This document shows, piece by piece, positions 1-11,885 of a stretch of DNA of 64,000 nt (positions within the stretch are counted from its first letter, which is position 1; each line of letters opens with the position of its first letter). Origin of the DNA: Isoetes taiwanensis (lineage: Eukaryota; Streptophyta; Lycopodiopsida; Isoetales; Isoetaceae). Below the pieces are notes generated by a model. That model searched no databases and was not told the DNA's origin. It saw nothing but the letters and a program-made list of their open reading frames with translations. The DNA is taken from NCBI GenBank assembly GCA_021234155.1, contig JAJEKV010000027.1:14084993-14148992 (forward strand), written 5' to 3'. The translations under genes and the position numbers were made by a program.

Positions 1-492
1 CTGTACACCACTTGGATTAGGCACAGAATATGCCTGCAAACTTTAATCTTAACTGTGTCTATAATATTGAGACGTAAGGGGACCAATGAAGGCAATAAGG
101 GAAAAAGTAGATCATATTCCAATGCTCAAGCATTTTCTCTTAAACTGAGTTTGCTTGTAGAATGTAGCAATCTGGCTGGGAGAATGTGTCCATCTATAGG
201 GTTGCGGAAAGTATATCTCTGCTGTGTTTCCACCCAAGCAGCATTCAAAAATCCTTCTAGAAGTCTATATCACAGAAATAACACAGATACCACTGTCACA
301 GCAATAACTCAAATACAAATACATGTGTCTTGTCAGGAAACATCATATTTACTGTCTAAGAGGTTGTTACAGGCATAAGAATGTTAAAGGCAAATAATTA
401 TGCCATGTATTGCTTATAACCTGGCTGCCTCAGTTTGAAATAAATTGGCAAAATGCACAGAACTTATTTTGTTAGAATAAAGGTTGACCTAT

Positions 493-720
493 GAAGATAA
501 GATAAGATAAGATGAATTTTTACGTCCCACTGAACCCAACCGGTTATGGATTCGAAGACATGCAAGGGCAAATGACCATCTAAAACCCGGGACTAGGCCC
601 CATCACCAAATACAATAACCAAATATTAAAAGGCTACCAAGAATAAGAGAAGATAATGCTAATGCTAGTGGTAAATTTATGTTTAAAATTATCTAGACAT
701 AGCAGGTCCAAGGATTGGAA
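493..720 (-). mobile_element. LINE-like 3' end with pentanucleotide tail, left copy
   Basis: Read on the minus strand, an AT-rich 3'-UTR-like stretch ends in TGGGACG, TAAAAATTC and then ATCTTATCTTATC (the GATAA run at 493-514 on the plus strand). The same arrangement, TGGACG, a run of A and a TATTC or TCTTA pentamer array, closes the LINE at 60.63 kb. I infer that this is the 3' terminus of a related non-LTR element whose tail is a short pentamer repeat rather than poly(A). No RT domain could be read upstream of it here. Confidence 0.5.
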
Positions 721-1251
721 GGCCATTGATCTAGAATAATTGTCGCTTCCCCCGCATTAATCGCCCATTTCTTTTGCGGTGCGGCTGCCCTCACCTTGCA
801 GAGCTCCTCCTTACGGTTACACAATTGAAGAGGGGAGAGGTCCTCCCAGACTTGAGAAACTAGTCCCTCTCCCTCTCAGATGGTTTCCATGTCAAGAACA
901 TGTAAGCTGCTAAGAGTGTCCCCAAACCGAACCAAAAGATGGCGGGACGATCAGGTCTTGCCGCCCCACCCTAGTAGCGAGACAACTCCATCAGCCTTCA
1001 CATGCATGACATCGCTGAAAAAATGCAAAGCAAAGATCCATATCGAAAAGGGCACGCCTTTCTCGCTTCAGAACTCCCTATAATACGCAAGTTCGGGCCC
1101 TAGTAATGTAAGATACCGAGGTAGCCTGCTCTGTCTGCTAGCTGCAATCATGCGACTCCTGGTCCCCTTGGGATTGTGGAGATGTCCGCATGACGCCACC
1201 TCAACATGTTCCCTTTCCAATGTCCGCACTTCGCTTCAACACAATGTTTCT

Positions 1252-1742
1252 TCAGGGTGGAATTCCGTGATCTAGTGTCCGCATCGAGGCATCACTTGTG
1301 CACACATACTGGGCTTTAGGGTCTGGAACGAAGGCATGTATTAACTGTAATAAGTGTGTCCATCTCTCAATAGACACGATCATAGATGTAAGGCTGTCAT
1401 TCCTCCCTCGGAATGAATGAGTCGCACTGGTCACGCGGTGTAGACGGCAAAACACCGAACTTGCAGTCTAGAGCACTCGAGATCCTCCCGATCTTGGAAG
1501 GTAAATGTACCAGGCCTGCTTGTGCCGATATGAAGAGGCCGCTGGGGACCAAAAAGAGAAGATGGCAACTCCATTATTACATTGGAATTAGCTTGCCCCT
1601 GACCATGGAGCTGTATGCTAGACCGAGCACTTATGGGACGGGGGACCTCCTGTGCAAACAATGATTCCTGAGTAGGAGGCTTTTTCTTTTCCCTGGCCAT
1701 CCTTACACCAAATCTCTCCTTATTACTGGCCCTTTCTGTCAT
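1252..1742 (-). other. Possible decayed coding relic inside the repeat, unknown protein
   Basis: A minus-strand frame opens at 1742 with MTERASNKERFGVRM and stays open for 103 codons. The same start and first 15 codons exist in the right copy, with an ATG near 9175, but the two frames diverge after about 35 codons because of small indels. The preserved start could mark an ORF of the repeat element. No family is recognised, and no domain motif supports a function. Confidence 0.25.
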
Positions 1743-1789
1743 GGTGAAGCTCTCTAAATGAAATCAAAGCGGCTATATACAAAATTTAA

Positions 1790-2045
1790 ATCAAAGCAGA
1801 AGCCTCAATCTAAAAGATCTGAAACACAATATCCAATACTGCAAACCCTACCAAAGCCGGCCGGAACAGGACTGTTTTGACACAGAAAGCGTAACCAAAG
1901 ATGGGCATACCATACACCATCGGAAAGATCCTGGAAAGAGCTTTCCAACGCAATAAGCCTCACCTGAAATGGAGTCCTGGATCAAAAGTTATGCTAGAAA
2001 CTGTGTTGCCGGCGAAAAGCTGCACTACATGGCGCCTAGGAAAAT
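1790..2045 (-). repeat. Repeat-family segment also found at 9230-9475 and at 59.3 kb
   Basis: Read on the minus strand, this segment contains GCATAACTTTTGATC, GCGTTGGAAAGCTCT and GTATTGGATATTG. All three recur in the same order at 59,330-59,550 on the plus strand. The 59 kb copy is much more diverged than the pair at 1.8 and 9.2 kb, so this is an older interspersed family. It lies just upstream of the decayed ORF starting at 1742. Confidence 0.8.
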
Positions 2046-3458
2046 AGGGGATAATCCATTTAAACGGATTTTGCTAAACAACCACCATGTTCAGAAATCA
2101 TGAGTGCATAAGTGCAAAATATCATCAGCCTTTATGTCCAGGAGATTCGTTGCTCCATACTGTTGGCCAGTAAAACCTCAAAGGGTATAGGTCTCTCTAC
2201 ATTATACCAACACGAATTCCCTCTTGAAGAATGTGCCTAAATCCTCTTAGCCACACTTGCTCTTGTTCTTAGACAGATTTTAGCTACCAGAATGTAAAGC
2301 TGCACAATTTTAAAGGGCACATCACCACCGTACCTGGTTAACCTCATCGTCAGATCCATGTTCGGCCCATGTTTTGGTTCACGGGAATAGATTGGGAAGC
2401 ATTCCCATAAAACCGTCTATGGGAACCTGGAAACATCCTATTTTGTGGCTGGCCACCATAGCCCTGCTTGCGCCTTTTGCTAAAGCCCTCCATAATGCTA
2501 CGTCCTTCTCAAGATCAAAGCCCACAGAGATTTAATGCGATTTGCCGCCTAACCGTTTCGCTTTAGGCAATGCCGAAGTTGCATCGCATAAGGGAAATTT
2601 GTACTTCAAAATTAGGCTCCAAGTGTCCATGTTTTCACGACCGAAAACGGGTCAAAGCCACATCCCTAATTAGATATATGTTGTGCCGAGGGATCTTGGG
2701 CAGCACCCAAAAAAAAAAAAAATCCTCTAAGGTATAACTCGCCACGCCGCCTCCATTCTTAAAGACCAAGAGGAGCTCGAAAAATTGGCAAAGGAAAGGA
2801 AGTTATTTTTACATATGAAAAGGCCATGTAGAATTTTGTTATAAAATATGGTCACAATTGTTAACCATGGTGTATTGATGTAGTCATCCAATTCTCCAAT
2901 TAAAAACAAGAGCCAAGGACTTAATCTTCAACCTTACAAAGATCATAATATAAGGAAATAAAGGGCAATGCCTCCATTTCTTGGACCCTAATCAAGAAAA
3001 AACAAATTCAGGGTCCAAGTATATTAAGGTCCATATAATCTATATGGGAATAAATCAACTTATTAGGAACCATCTTGGGATAAATACCACTACTCCTATT
3101 GCCTCAATTAGGACAAGATGAGATAATACGATCTGCTAATCAGGCAATATTGAACTTTGCCCCTACGATAATCATTTGTGTCAAATAACAAACAGGAAAT
3201 CATGTAAGGTTCAAAGCGTGCCATGACCTCATCCGAAATCCATCAAAGTTCCCATTCATGTAGTTTAAGAAAGAACTTCTATAGAGGAATTTTGGCTAAA
3301 TTGAAGTATTGCTAGGTCCAAAGCAGTCATGTGGGAATAAATACAATCAGATAAAAGATCTTATTGGGTTAAACACTATCCTCCATATTGCCACCCTTAG
3401 GGAGCCATCTAATAAATATGAATATGAAATATGCCAACAGAAGCATACATATAAAAAA

Positions 3459-6193
3459 CCCTACCTCCAACCGTAGAGTGGGGCATAATGCATTTCCTCG
3501 CTCATCACAGATATAGGGGTGGCGGGGTTCCTACTGTGAAAGCAGAGCCATGCCACACCCTATGCAGCAAAAGACCAAAATAGAAAAAACACTTTGAATG
3601 CAACTATTTTTACCTCAAGTCGGTAGTCGTCAATAGCTTGCGCACTTCACTGAGTCAAACTTAATTCCGTGGAAAGGATTATCCTTGATGTACATCATAA
3701 CTCTTCTTTTCGATTAGCTCCTGGAATCGACCGAAGTTCCAAAGAAAAGAACCTATCATTAGTCAACATGAACATAAGCCAAGTGGCTATGCGAGACAAA
3801 GGGGCAAGTGGCAATTCTGGCATTGATGCCAAATGATACGTCCATAATATTTAATGGAACTTCCAAGCTGTTATCAACTAGAATAACAATATGACTTTAA
3901 GCCGAGTGGCAATTTTGGCAGTGATGCCATATAATTGATGCCATATAATGTATTTTGAGTATTTGAATTTCCTCAAACCACCAATACTCAAGTTGTTCCA
4001 ATCATAAACTTAATCAAACATTACCTTCGAGTCTTATTCTGCCATTCTTTATCCAGAAATAACTGAAATGCTTTGACATCACAATATGGTCCATACATCA
4101 AGGGCCCCAATTTTATCATATTCCCAGCTCATTAGTTCAGCATTCCAATCCAAGTAGGAATGATCATCTTGAACTTTGGCTCTCCTTGATTAATAGATTC
4201 GGGCCTGCATTCACAAGTGCCACACGAGATAATCAAAGTGAAACTTGCATTTAAGTAAATGGAGCACAACAGTAACTCAAATTATAAAAGAGCACCTGCT
4301 AAAAGCCCTACCAAGAAAGTTTGGCAAAGACCGTAAGACCAAATGCAATGTGTCATGAAAAACCGGCTTGAACTAGTCTATATACTAGCACAAACATCAA
4401 GATTGGTCAATCCCGGCCAGCCTTATCTCGCCATACAAGAACCGTTAAGTCCTAGATGGTACCATCCTTTCCCTGGTATCCAAGCATTAATGTTCTCATA
4501 TAACAATAGTCTATAGTCTAGTCTAGATTCCTAATCGTATCCCTAAGGATTGAATCCAATAGACAATGTTCAATGATATCATACCTTAGCATTTCCAGAA
4601 AAGTCAAGGTCTTCTCTGCCCAATTTAATCAATATCTTATAATTCCAAAGGGAACCACATGCTGCCCAATTTAATCAATGTCCAATAATTCCAAAGGGAA
4701 CCACATGCGTTTACCCATGTAATTCTCGTGTTCCAAAGAGTCTAACAAACATTAATAATTTGGATAGCCATAAACCAATATACCCCATCAGCAATGACCA
4801 CCATGATCTTTAAATAGACCATACAATCAAACTTCCCTTCAGAATGTGAAATGCCTTCAAGTTTCATAATAATGTAAAAGCCTTAACTGCCTAATTCAAA
4901 AGGAAAGACGTTTAGAATTAAGTTACTGCTTTTGTTACAAAGATATTATACAATATAAATTCAGCTTTGAGGCATCTTCCCTAAAGCCAATGAGGGATCC
5001 ACGTATGATCATTGTTTTTTCTTAAAAACCAAGAGAACTTGCATATCATTAAGAACAATGAGGCTTTTAGTCATGCAACATTCCCTTTGGTACCCTTTAA
5101 AACATCTCGTAAAACTTATCACCCGATAGATATAGCACATATGATTCCTCTAGCATGTATAAAAATAAGATACATTGGCCTGGTTGGTCGAACCAAGCAT
5201 CTCAAAGTAGCATATTATCATGCAAAAACAATATTTTAATGTTTAACGCCCGAAAGCGTTTTATTAACATAACTTAATATCCTCGAAAATTATGTATAAT
5301 TCTATGAAAAAACCCTCAGAAAGGTAGAACCTTTGGGATTGTGAAAGAAAGAACAAGCAATACTGCATGAGATCAAGCCCGAGATCACACTTTTTAGCTT
5401 TAACTTCCATAATAATGTCTCCATTTTCACCCAAAGTCCAACTTTGATCTTGGTCACCGTCAACTTCCCACCACCTAATACAAATCTGGACAAAAGAAAT
5501 ACATTAAGAGGAGAAGCCCGCACCAGCCCAACCAATACATAATTAGCCATAAACTGGGTAAAAATGCAAGGGCCAAAAGGTACCTTAGGCTTCTCGGTTG
5601 TCAACCGATCACCTAATGTAGACCTTTTGCCCAAAAGATCAAATGAGCATACAGGAAGAAAATAAATATAAATAAGTATAGCTAGATTGTACGAACGATA
5701 AAGAACAAAATCAACCTATTTGCTGAAATAAATGTGATCATAAAGCAATAAGCCTTTTAAGGAATACGGTTCAGATAAATTTAAGGGTGTAAAAGAACCC
5801 CAGATAAACATTCTTGTTCTAACATTAGGGCTCTTATCTAAGTAAACAGCGAATAACAGTATGGCTATAAACTGCATAGGGACAGTAAACTTAAGCACTT
5901 TCGTGCCATTAGGAATTTACAAGGACATATGCTTGATTAAGTGTAGTTCAATAGAAACGCCATAGAATAATCCTTCATAAGATAAGAATAGCGGTTACAG
6001 CAATAGAAGAGCAATAGAAGAGTCACTCTGGTAATCCAGCATGCATTCTGCTCTATACTAAGCTGCATTACTTAAGAATAAGTCCAGCAAGATTAAGGAT
6101 CTTAGAGATTTCTTGCTTCATAATAGCAATATGATGTTTCATAAAATCAGCATAATATAAGGGATAAACTGTAATAAAGACAAATAAACACTG
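3459..6193. other. AT-rich spacer between the two duplicated copies; no gene seen
   Basis: All frames are short and unremarkable, and no protein family, RNA gene or tandem array was recognised. A small local repeat is visible at about 4615-4705, where a phrase containing CCAATTTAATCAAT followed by AATTCCAAAGGGAACC occurs twice. If the duplication is tandem, this segment would be the rest of a 6.19 kb unit. Confidence 0.5.
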
Positions 6194-6685
6194 CTGTACA
6201 CCACTTGGATTAGGCACAGAATATGCCTGCAAACTTTAATCTTAACTGTGTCTATAATATTGAGACGTAAGGGGACCAATGAAGGCAATAAGGGAAAAAG
6301 TAGATCATATTCCAATGCTCAAGCATTTTCTCTTAAACTGAGTTTGCTTGTAGAATGTAGCAATCTGGCTGGGAGAATGTGTCCATCTATAGGGTTGCGG
6401 AAAGTATATCTCTGCTGTGTTTCCACCCAAGCAGCATTCAAAAATCCTTCTAGAAGTCTATATCACAGAAATAACACAGATACCACTGTCACAGCAATAA
6501 CTCAAATACAAATACATGTGTCTTGTCAGGAAACATCATATTTACTGTCTAAGAGGTTGTTACAGGCATAAGAATGTTAAAGGCAAATAATTATGCCATG
6601 TATTGCTTATAACCTGGCTGCCTCAGTTTGAAATAAATTGGCAAAATGCACAGAACTTATTTTGTTAGAATAAAGGTTGACCTAT

Positions 6686-6917
6686 GAAGATAAGATAAGA
6701 TAAGATAAGATGAATTTTTACGTCCACGGGAACCCAACGGGTTATGGGACGGCACATGCAAGGGCAACAACCCATCTAAAACCTGGGGACTAGGCCCCAT
6801 CACCAAATACAATAACCAAATATTAAAAGGCTACCAAGAATAAGAGAAGATAATGCTAATGCTAGTGGTAAATTTATGCTTCTAAAATTATCTAGACATA
6901 GCCAGTCCAAGGATTGG
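6686..6917 (-). mobile_element. LINE-like 3' end with pentanucleotide tail, right copy
   Basis: This is the counterpart of 493-718. The plus-strand GATAA array at 6686-6711 has one pentamer more than the left copy. On the minus strand it is preceded by CCGTGGACGTAAAAATTC, which is close to the sequence before the TATTC tail at 60.63 kb. Confidence 0.5.
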
Positions 6918-6929
6918 AAGGCCATTGAT
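6918..6929 (+). repeat. Target-site duplication, 5' copy
   Basis: AAGGCCATTGAT stands immediately before the insertion and recurs right after its poly(A) tail at 8149-8160. The uninterrupted copy of the repeat has this word only once, at 719-730, followed directly by CTAGAATAAT. That is the expected empty site. Confidence 0.9.
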
Positions 6930-8150
6930 GATGACTTCTTGGCGCCTTCACGGCTAGGGCGGTAAATGGAGAAAGGGGCATTTTTTCTCCACCACGGACT
7001 GCGGTGACACCTAATTTCGCTCAAAATCTTGTTCCCGGCTGCTAGAAGGGTTTTTGGCTTCCTACATAATCCGATTTTGCTTATATCAGTCAGTTAATTG
7101 GTGATTCTTGGATCTTCTTCATGGCGGTCTCTTCAGCCCAACGATTTTTCCACTAACGGGACTTATTCTCGATGCTTCCCCTTTGGTAAGCTTAGTGATT
7201 TTCATGAATTTAGCAAAGGCATGGAATAGTTCGATAGGTTTCCAAAGAGCCCAAGATTCTTGTTTCTTGGTTAGTCCATCCAACATGTGATTTAGGGATG
7301 AGCCGGATCTTGCGTAATAGGTTCTTCTTTGTTTCTTTTATGGATAAGCACACCAAATCCGCCGGGATGCCTATAAGGTAGAATAAAAATCGGGCTATGA
7401 GAGAAGATGATTCAAAGTTTCAGTTTTATTGGCGCCTAAATATTTCTTACAAGTCTATTATGTCGAAACTTTTTCCTCCTCTTGCTCTTTCTTGCTAGCG
7501 GAAAGATCTAGGGATGTTTTCTTGGAAGAAGCGAGTAAATTCTTGATCTTAAATTACGCTTTTAAAACAAAATGTCGTTATTTGAGATTGCCGAGCTAGG
7601 GATCCGATTGTGCCCGTGAAGATGCTTCCATATCAAGACCCCGATATCATGAGCCAGATTTAGGGAGAGTTCTCGTGGTCGGGCAGTGTCTAGCCAATTA
7701 CAGTCACCGACCGGGTGCACCCCGGCCAATGCAACATCTCCTTTTAATCACACATTCGGTAATAAAATTGTATATTTGGATCATAGTCCTGTATGGGATT
7801 CCCTGAAAGCGGAGCGGAGACTTCGTGTTACTCTTCATCTCTTCCATCTTCATTTCTATTTTTTTGCAAGAGGTTTTGGAGCATTCAAGATTTGTTTGCA
7901 GTTTCGGAAAATGGGCACTTGGCTCCTATAGTACTGTTTAATTGGGAAGATGTTATCTTTGTAATCTTTGGTTAGACAAAAGAAGAGGTTGAGAGAGGCT
8001 CATGTGTACTTTAGCTACAGACATGACTCAGATCCGATGGGATCCTTTGTACTTAACTTATATCCGATCCATAGGGGATCTACGTATTGTAATTCTTCCT
8101 ATCTCGATTAATACGAAAACTTCGTTCCTTCAAAAAAAAAAAAAAAAAAA
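6930..8150 (+). mobile_element. Poly(A)-tailed retroinsertion (5'-truncated LINE or retroposon) with TSD
   Basis: A 1221-base segment is present in the right copy and absent from the left copy at exactly this point. It ends in 19 A residues (8132-8150) and is flanked by a 10-12 bp duplication of the target, the hallmark of target-primed reverse transcription by LINE machinery. The 3' end (ATCTCGATTAATACGAAAAC before the tail) resembles plant L1-type 3'-UTRs. Short plus-strand frames (7108-7290, 7686-7931) have no recognised domain. It is probably a truncated LINE, though a retroposed transcript is possible. It inserted after the duplication, or the left copy arose from an uninserted allele. 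Confidence 0.85.
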
Positions 8151-8160
8151 GGCCATTGAT
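8149..8160 (+). repeat. Target-site duplication, 3' copy
   Basis: AAGGCCATTGAT is repeated here directly after the poly(A) run. The first two A residues cannot be separated from the tail, so the duplication is 10 to 12 bp long. Confidence 0.9.
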
Positions 8161-8503
8161 CTAGAATAATTCTTTGCGCCTCCCGCAGCCTGCCCCATTT
8201 CTTTGCAGCAAAAGGGCTGCCCTCACCTTGCAGAGCTCCTCCTACTTGTTACACAATTGAAGAGGGAGAGGTCCTCCAGATTGAGAAACTAGTCCCTCTC
8301 GAGATGGTTTCCATGTTTGAAGAACATGTAAGCGGTTAGAGTGTCCCGAAACCGAACCAAAAGATGGCGGGGACGACGTGGGGTCTTGCCGCTCCCACCC
8401 TAGTAGCGGAGACAACTCCATCGACCTTCACATGCATGACATCGGTGAAAAAATGCAAAGCGGCATCCATATCGGAAAGGGCATCGACTTCTTACGCAAC
8501 CCC

Positions 8504-9178
8504 CTAATACGCGCAAGTTCGGGCTCCTAGTAAATGTAAGATACCGGGTAGCCTTGCTCCTCGCTCGCTAGCGGCAACTGCTGACTCTGGTCCCCTTGGG
8601 ATTGTGGAGATGTCAATGCATGCCACCTCAACATGTTCCCTTTCCAATGTTCCCACCGCTTCAACACAATGTTTCTTCCGTAGGTCTGTAATTCCGTATC
8701 TAGTGTCCCTGCATCTTTGAGGCATCACTTGTGCACACATACCGGGCTTTAGGGTCCGGAACGAAGGCATGTATTAATCGTAATAAGTGTGTCCATCTCT
8801 CAATAGACACCCATCATAGATGTGGCTGTCATTCCTCCCTCGGAATGAATGAGTCGTTACCTGGTCACGAAGTGTAGGCGGCAAACATCAACTTGCGTGG
8901 TCTAGAGCACTCTCGAGATCCTCCCATCTTGGAAGGTAAATGTACCACGCTTGTGCCGATATGAAGAGGCCGCTGGGGACCAAAAAAGAGAAGATGGCAA
9001 CTCCATTATTACATTGGAATTAGCTTGCCCCCACCATGGAGTCAGATGCTAGGCCAGAGCACTTATGGGACCTGGGACCTCTGTCTGCAAACAATGATTC
9101 CCGAGTAGGAGGCTTTTTTCTTTTCCCCGCCATCCTTACACCAAATCTCTCCTTATTACTGGCCCTTTCTGTCATGGT
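8504..9178 (-). other. Decayed coding relic of unknown type, right copy
   Basis: On the minus strand this holds the counterpart of the frame that opens at 1742 (start MTERASNKERFGVRM), followed by an 88-codon open stretch at 8504-8770. Many small indels separate the two copies, so no continuous frame survives in either. I do not recognise a protein family. It lies between a repeat-family segment (9230-9475) and the LINE-like tail at 6686, so it may belong to one element read on the minus strand. Confidence 0.25.
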
Positions 9179-9780
9179 GAAGCTCTCTAAATGAAATCAA
9201 AGCTGCTATATACAAAATTTAAATCAAAGCGTAAGCCTCAATCTAAAAGATCCGAAACACAATATCCAATACTGCAAACCCTACCAAAGCCGGCCGGAAC
9301 AGGACTGTTTTGACACAGAAAGCGTAACCAAAGATGGGCATACCATACACCATCGGAAAGATCCTGAAAGAGCTTTCCAACGCAATAAGCCTCACCTGAA
9401 ACGAGTCCCGATCAAAAAGTTATGCTAGAAACCGTGTTGCCGCTGAAAAGCCGCACTACATGGCGCCTAGGAAAATAGGGGATAATCCATTTAAATGGAT
9501 TTTGCTAAACAACCACCATGTCTGTAAATCATGAGTGCATAAGTGCAAAATATCATCGCCCTTTATGTCCGGAGATTCGTTGCTCCCCATACCGGGCCGA
9601 AGAAAACCTCAAAGGGTATAGGTCTCTCTACATTATACCAACACGAATTCCCTCTTGAAGAATGTGCCTAAATCCTCTTAGCCACACTTGCTCTTGTTCT
9701 TAGACAGATTTTAGCTACCAGAATGTAAAGCTGCACAATTTTAAAGGGCACATCACCACCGTACCTGGTTAACCTCATCG

Positions 9781-10062
9781 TCAGATCCATGTTCGGCCCA
9801 TGTTTTGGTTCACGGTGAATAGATTGGGAAGCATTCCCATAAAACTGTCTATGGGAACCTGGAAACATCCTATTTTGTGGCTGGCCACCATAGCCCTGCT
9901 TGCGCCTTTTGCTAAAGCCCTCCATAATGCTACGTCCTTCTCAAGATCAAAGCCCTGTAGACAGAATGCGATTTGCCAGTCTAACCGTGCTTCGTTTAGG
10001 CAATGCCGAGTTGCATCAGACAAGGGAAATTTGTACTTCAAAATTAGGCTCCAAGTGTCCAT
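9781..10062 (-). other. Open minus-strand frame in the repeat, unknown
   Basis: A 93-codon frame starts MDTWSLILKYKFPLSD. The left copy (about 2350-2640) keeps the same bases but is broken by small indels. No conserved motif is visible, and the opposite strand has a longer but equally unsupported frame (9800-10261). It may be a chance opening in repetitive DNA. Confidence 0.2.
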
Positions 10063-10887
10063 GTTTTTTCACAGCCCTGGAAAACGGGTCAAAGCCACAT
10101 CCCTAATTAGATATGTTGTGCCAGAGGATCTTGGGCAGCACCCAAAAAAAATTCCTCTAAGGTATAACTGCTCGCGGCTGCCTCCATTCTTAAAGACCAA
10201 GAGGAGCTCGAAAATTGGCAAAGGAAAGGAAGTTATTTTTACATATGAAAAGGCCATGTAGAATTTTGTTATAAAATATGGTCACAATTGTTAACCATGG
10301 TGTATTGATGTAGTCATCCAATTCTCCAATTAAAAACAAGAGCCAAGGACTTAATCTTCAACCTTACAAAGATCATAATATAAGGAAATAAAGGGCAATG
10401 CCTCCATTTCTTGGACCCTAATCAAGAAAAAACAAATTCAGGGTCCAAGTATATTAAGGTCCATATAATCTATATGGGAATAAATCAACTTATTAGGAAC
10501 CATCTTGGGATAAATACCACTACTCCTATTGCCTCAATTAGGACAAGATGAGATAATACGATCTGCTAATCAGGCAATATTGAACTTTGCCCCTACGATA
10601 ATCATTTTTGTGTCAAATAACAAAAGCAGAAATCATGTAAGGTTCAAAGCGTGCCATGACCTCATCTGAAATCCATCAAAGTTCCCATTCATGTAGTTTA
10701 AGAAAGAACTTCTATAGAGGAATTTTGGCTAAATTGAAGTATTGCTAGGTCCAAAGCAGGTCATGTGGGAATAAATACACCGTATAAAGATCTTATTGGG
10801 TTAAACACTATCCTCCATATTGCCACCCTTAGGGAGCCATCTAATAAATATGAATATGAAATATGCCAACAGGAAGCATACATATAT

Positions 10888-10910
10888 AAAAAAAAAAAAA
10901 AAAAAAAAAA
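10888..10910 (+). repeat. A23 run at the end of the duplicated segment
   Basis: An uninterrupted run of 23 A ends the homology with the left copy, where only six A are found before unrelated sequence. It could be a retroposon tail or the recombination joint of the duplication. Confidence 0.7.
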
Positions 10911-11634
10911 TTATTTACTTATCCCTCAACCCCCTAGGTGTGTTACAGCTAGCAAGTTTAAAACAAATAGCTGGCTAGCATGCAACCACTATACCTGTAG
11001 GCATAAGGCACAAGAATAACCAGGAATTTGCTTATATGCAAAACATTTAGTGCTTGTTCCCAAAAAATACATCTTCCAGTGCATCATCTTCATAGTTGCA
11101 ATTCTTCATCTTTCGAAGCAGAATCATGGCTACTTACCTATCAAGTAGACTTGGCATGGAAACATGACTATTTGCAACAAAATGAGAATTGCTTTACGAT
11201 GCTATGATACATGGGAAATACATATTCATATTCATTTTGTCGGGCTTGGCAATCATTGTCTGAATGCTTGTATCCTAAAGAGGTAGTGATGATGAGTAGA
11301 CACAGATTGCTAGTCTTTGGTACCTATTCAAAAATTCTTTTCACAAAGACAAGGAGAGGCTAGACACCATGTAAGCAGCTGATTTGTCACTTCCAGAACC
11401 AATAAAAAGTTATGAGCCAAGAATCAATCAGGAATCATCAAAAGCAGTGTGGTATAACAAAAAGTTACTTATTTGAAAGGAGAACCGTTTGAGAATCAAA
11501 GGGAAGATTCGATTAACCTGGAAACAAAAAAACATGCATTATTGATCATCTACTAATTTGCATCTAAGTGGCTAAGTTATGGCCTCTTTATTCTTGAAAG
11601 GCAAAGTTTTGAAGATCCGGAGGATTTGACATAC

Positions 11635-11885
11635 CTCATATTTCCAGGACTAAATATAAAGACACAAAATATTCCACCAAGCAAAGCATATAGTTTTGCA
11701 TCTTGCCACATATAAAGCCTCGGTATGAGCCTCTGATAGAGCCATGAAAGAACTCCAGATGACGTGAGCACTGACGAATGACAATTTCGAAGCCCAAGGT
11801 TCCGGCATGCTATGACAAATATACTGCATAAAATCAAGGCAAAATTGCACAGAGATACCCAGTAAAAGTTGTAGACGATGTCTTT
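11635..11885 (-). other. Exon-like segment with a hydrophobic stretch, unknown membrane protein
   Basis: On the minus strand a frame from about 11885 reads KDIVYNFYWVSLCNF and continues through a hydrophobic stretch, which would suit a membrane span. It ends in SPGNMR before a GTATGT donor-like site at 11634. A possible acceptor (TTCTTAG) lies just upstream of the frame. A competing frame is open over the same bases, so the coding call is weak. No partner exons were identified next to it. Confidence 0.25.

Larger units (their letters stand above)
1..3458. repeat. Left copy of a multi-kilobase direct duplication
   Basis: This stretch recurs at 6194-10887. For the first roughly 490 bases the two copies align base for base at an offset of 6193. 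Further on they stay nearly identical in AT-rich parts (for example 2160-2340 against 9600-9780) but differ by clusters of small indels in GC-rich parts. The right copy also carries a 1.2 kb insertion. The similarity ends at about 3458, in a short A-run. Because the window opens inside the repeat, its true left end is unknown. Confidence 0.95.
6194..10887. repeat. Right copy of the direct duplication
   Basis: This is the second copy of bases 1-3458. It is longer because of a 1.2 kb poly(A)-tailed insertion at 6930-8150. The copies keep perfect agreement over long AT-rich runs. They differ in bursts, as at 8170-8560 against 740-1110, where bases are gained or lost around CCG, CTG and CAG words. 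Similarity ends in an A-run, after which the two copies continue into unrelated DNA. Confidence 0.95.

Noticed and set aside
1-6193. The 5' duplication read as the two LTRs of one element
   Set aside because: No TG...CA ends, primer-binding site or polypurine tract lie at the copy borders, and the 2.7 kb between them has no retroelement motif.
9800-10261. 153-codon plus-strand frame
   Set aside because: It lies in duplicated repetitive DNA, the other copy (near 2370-2830) does not keep the frame, and no motif supports it.
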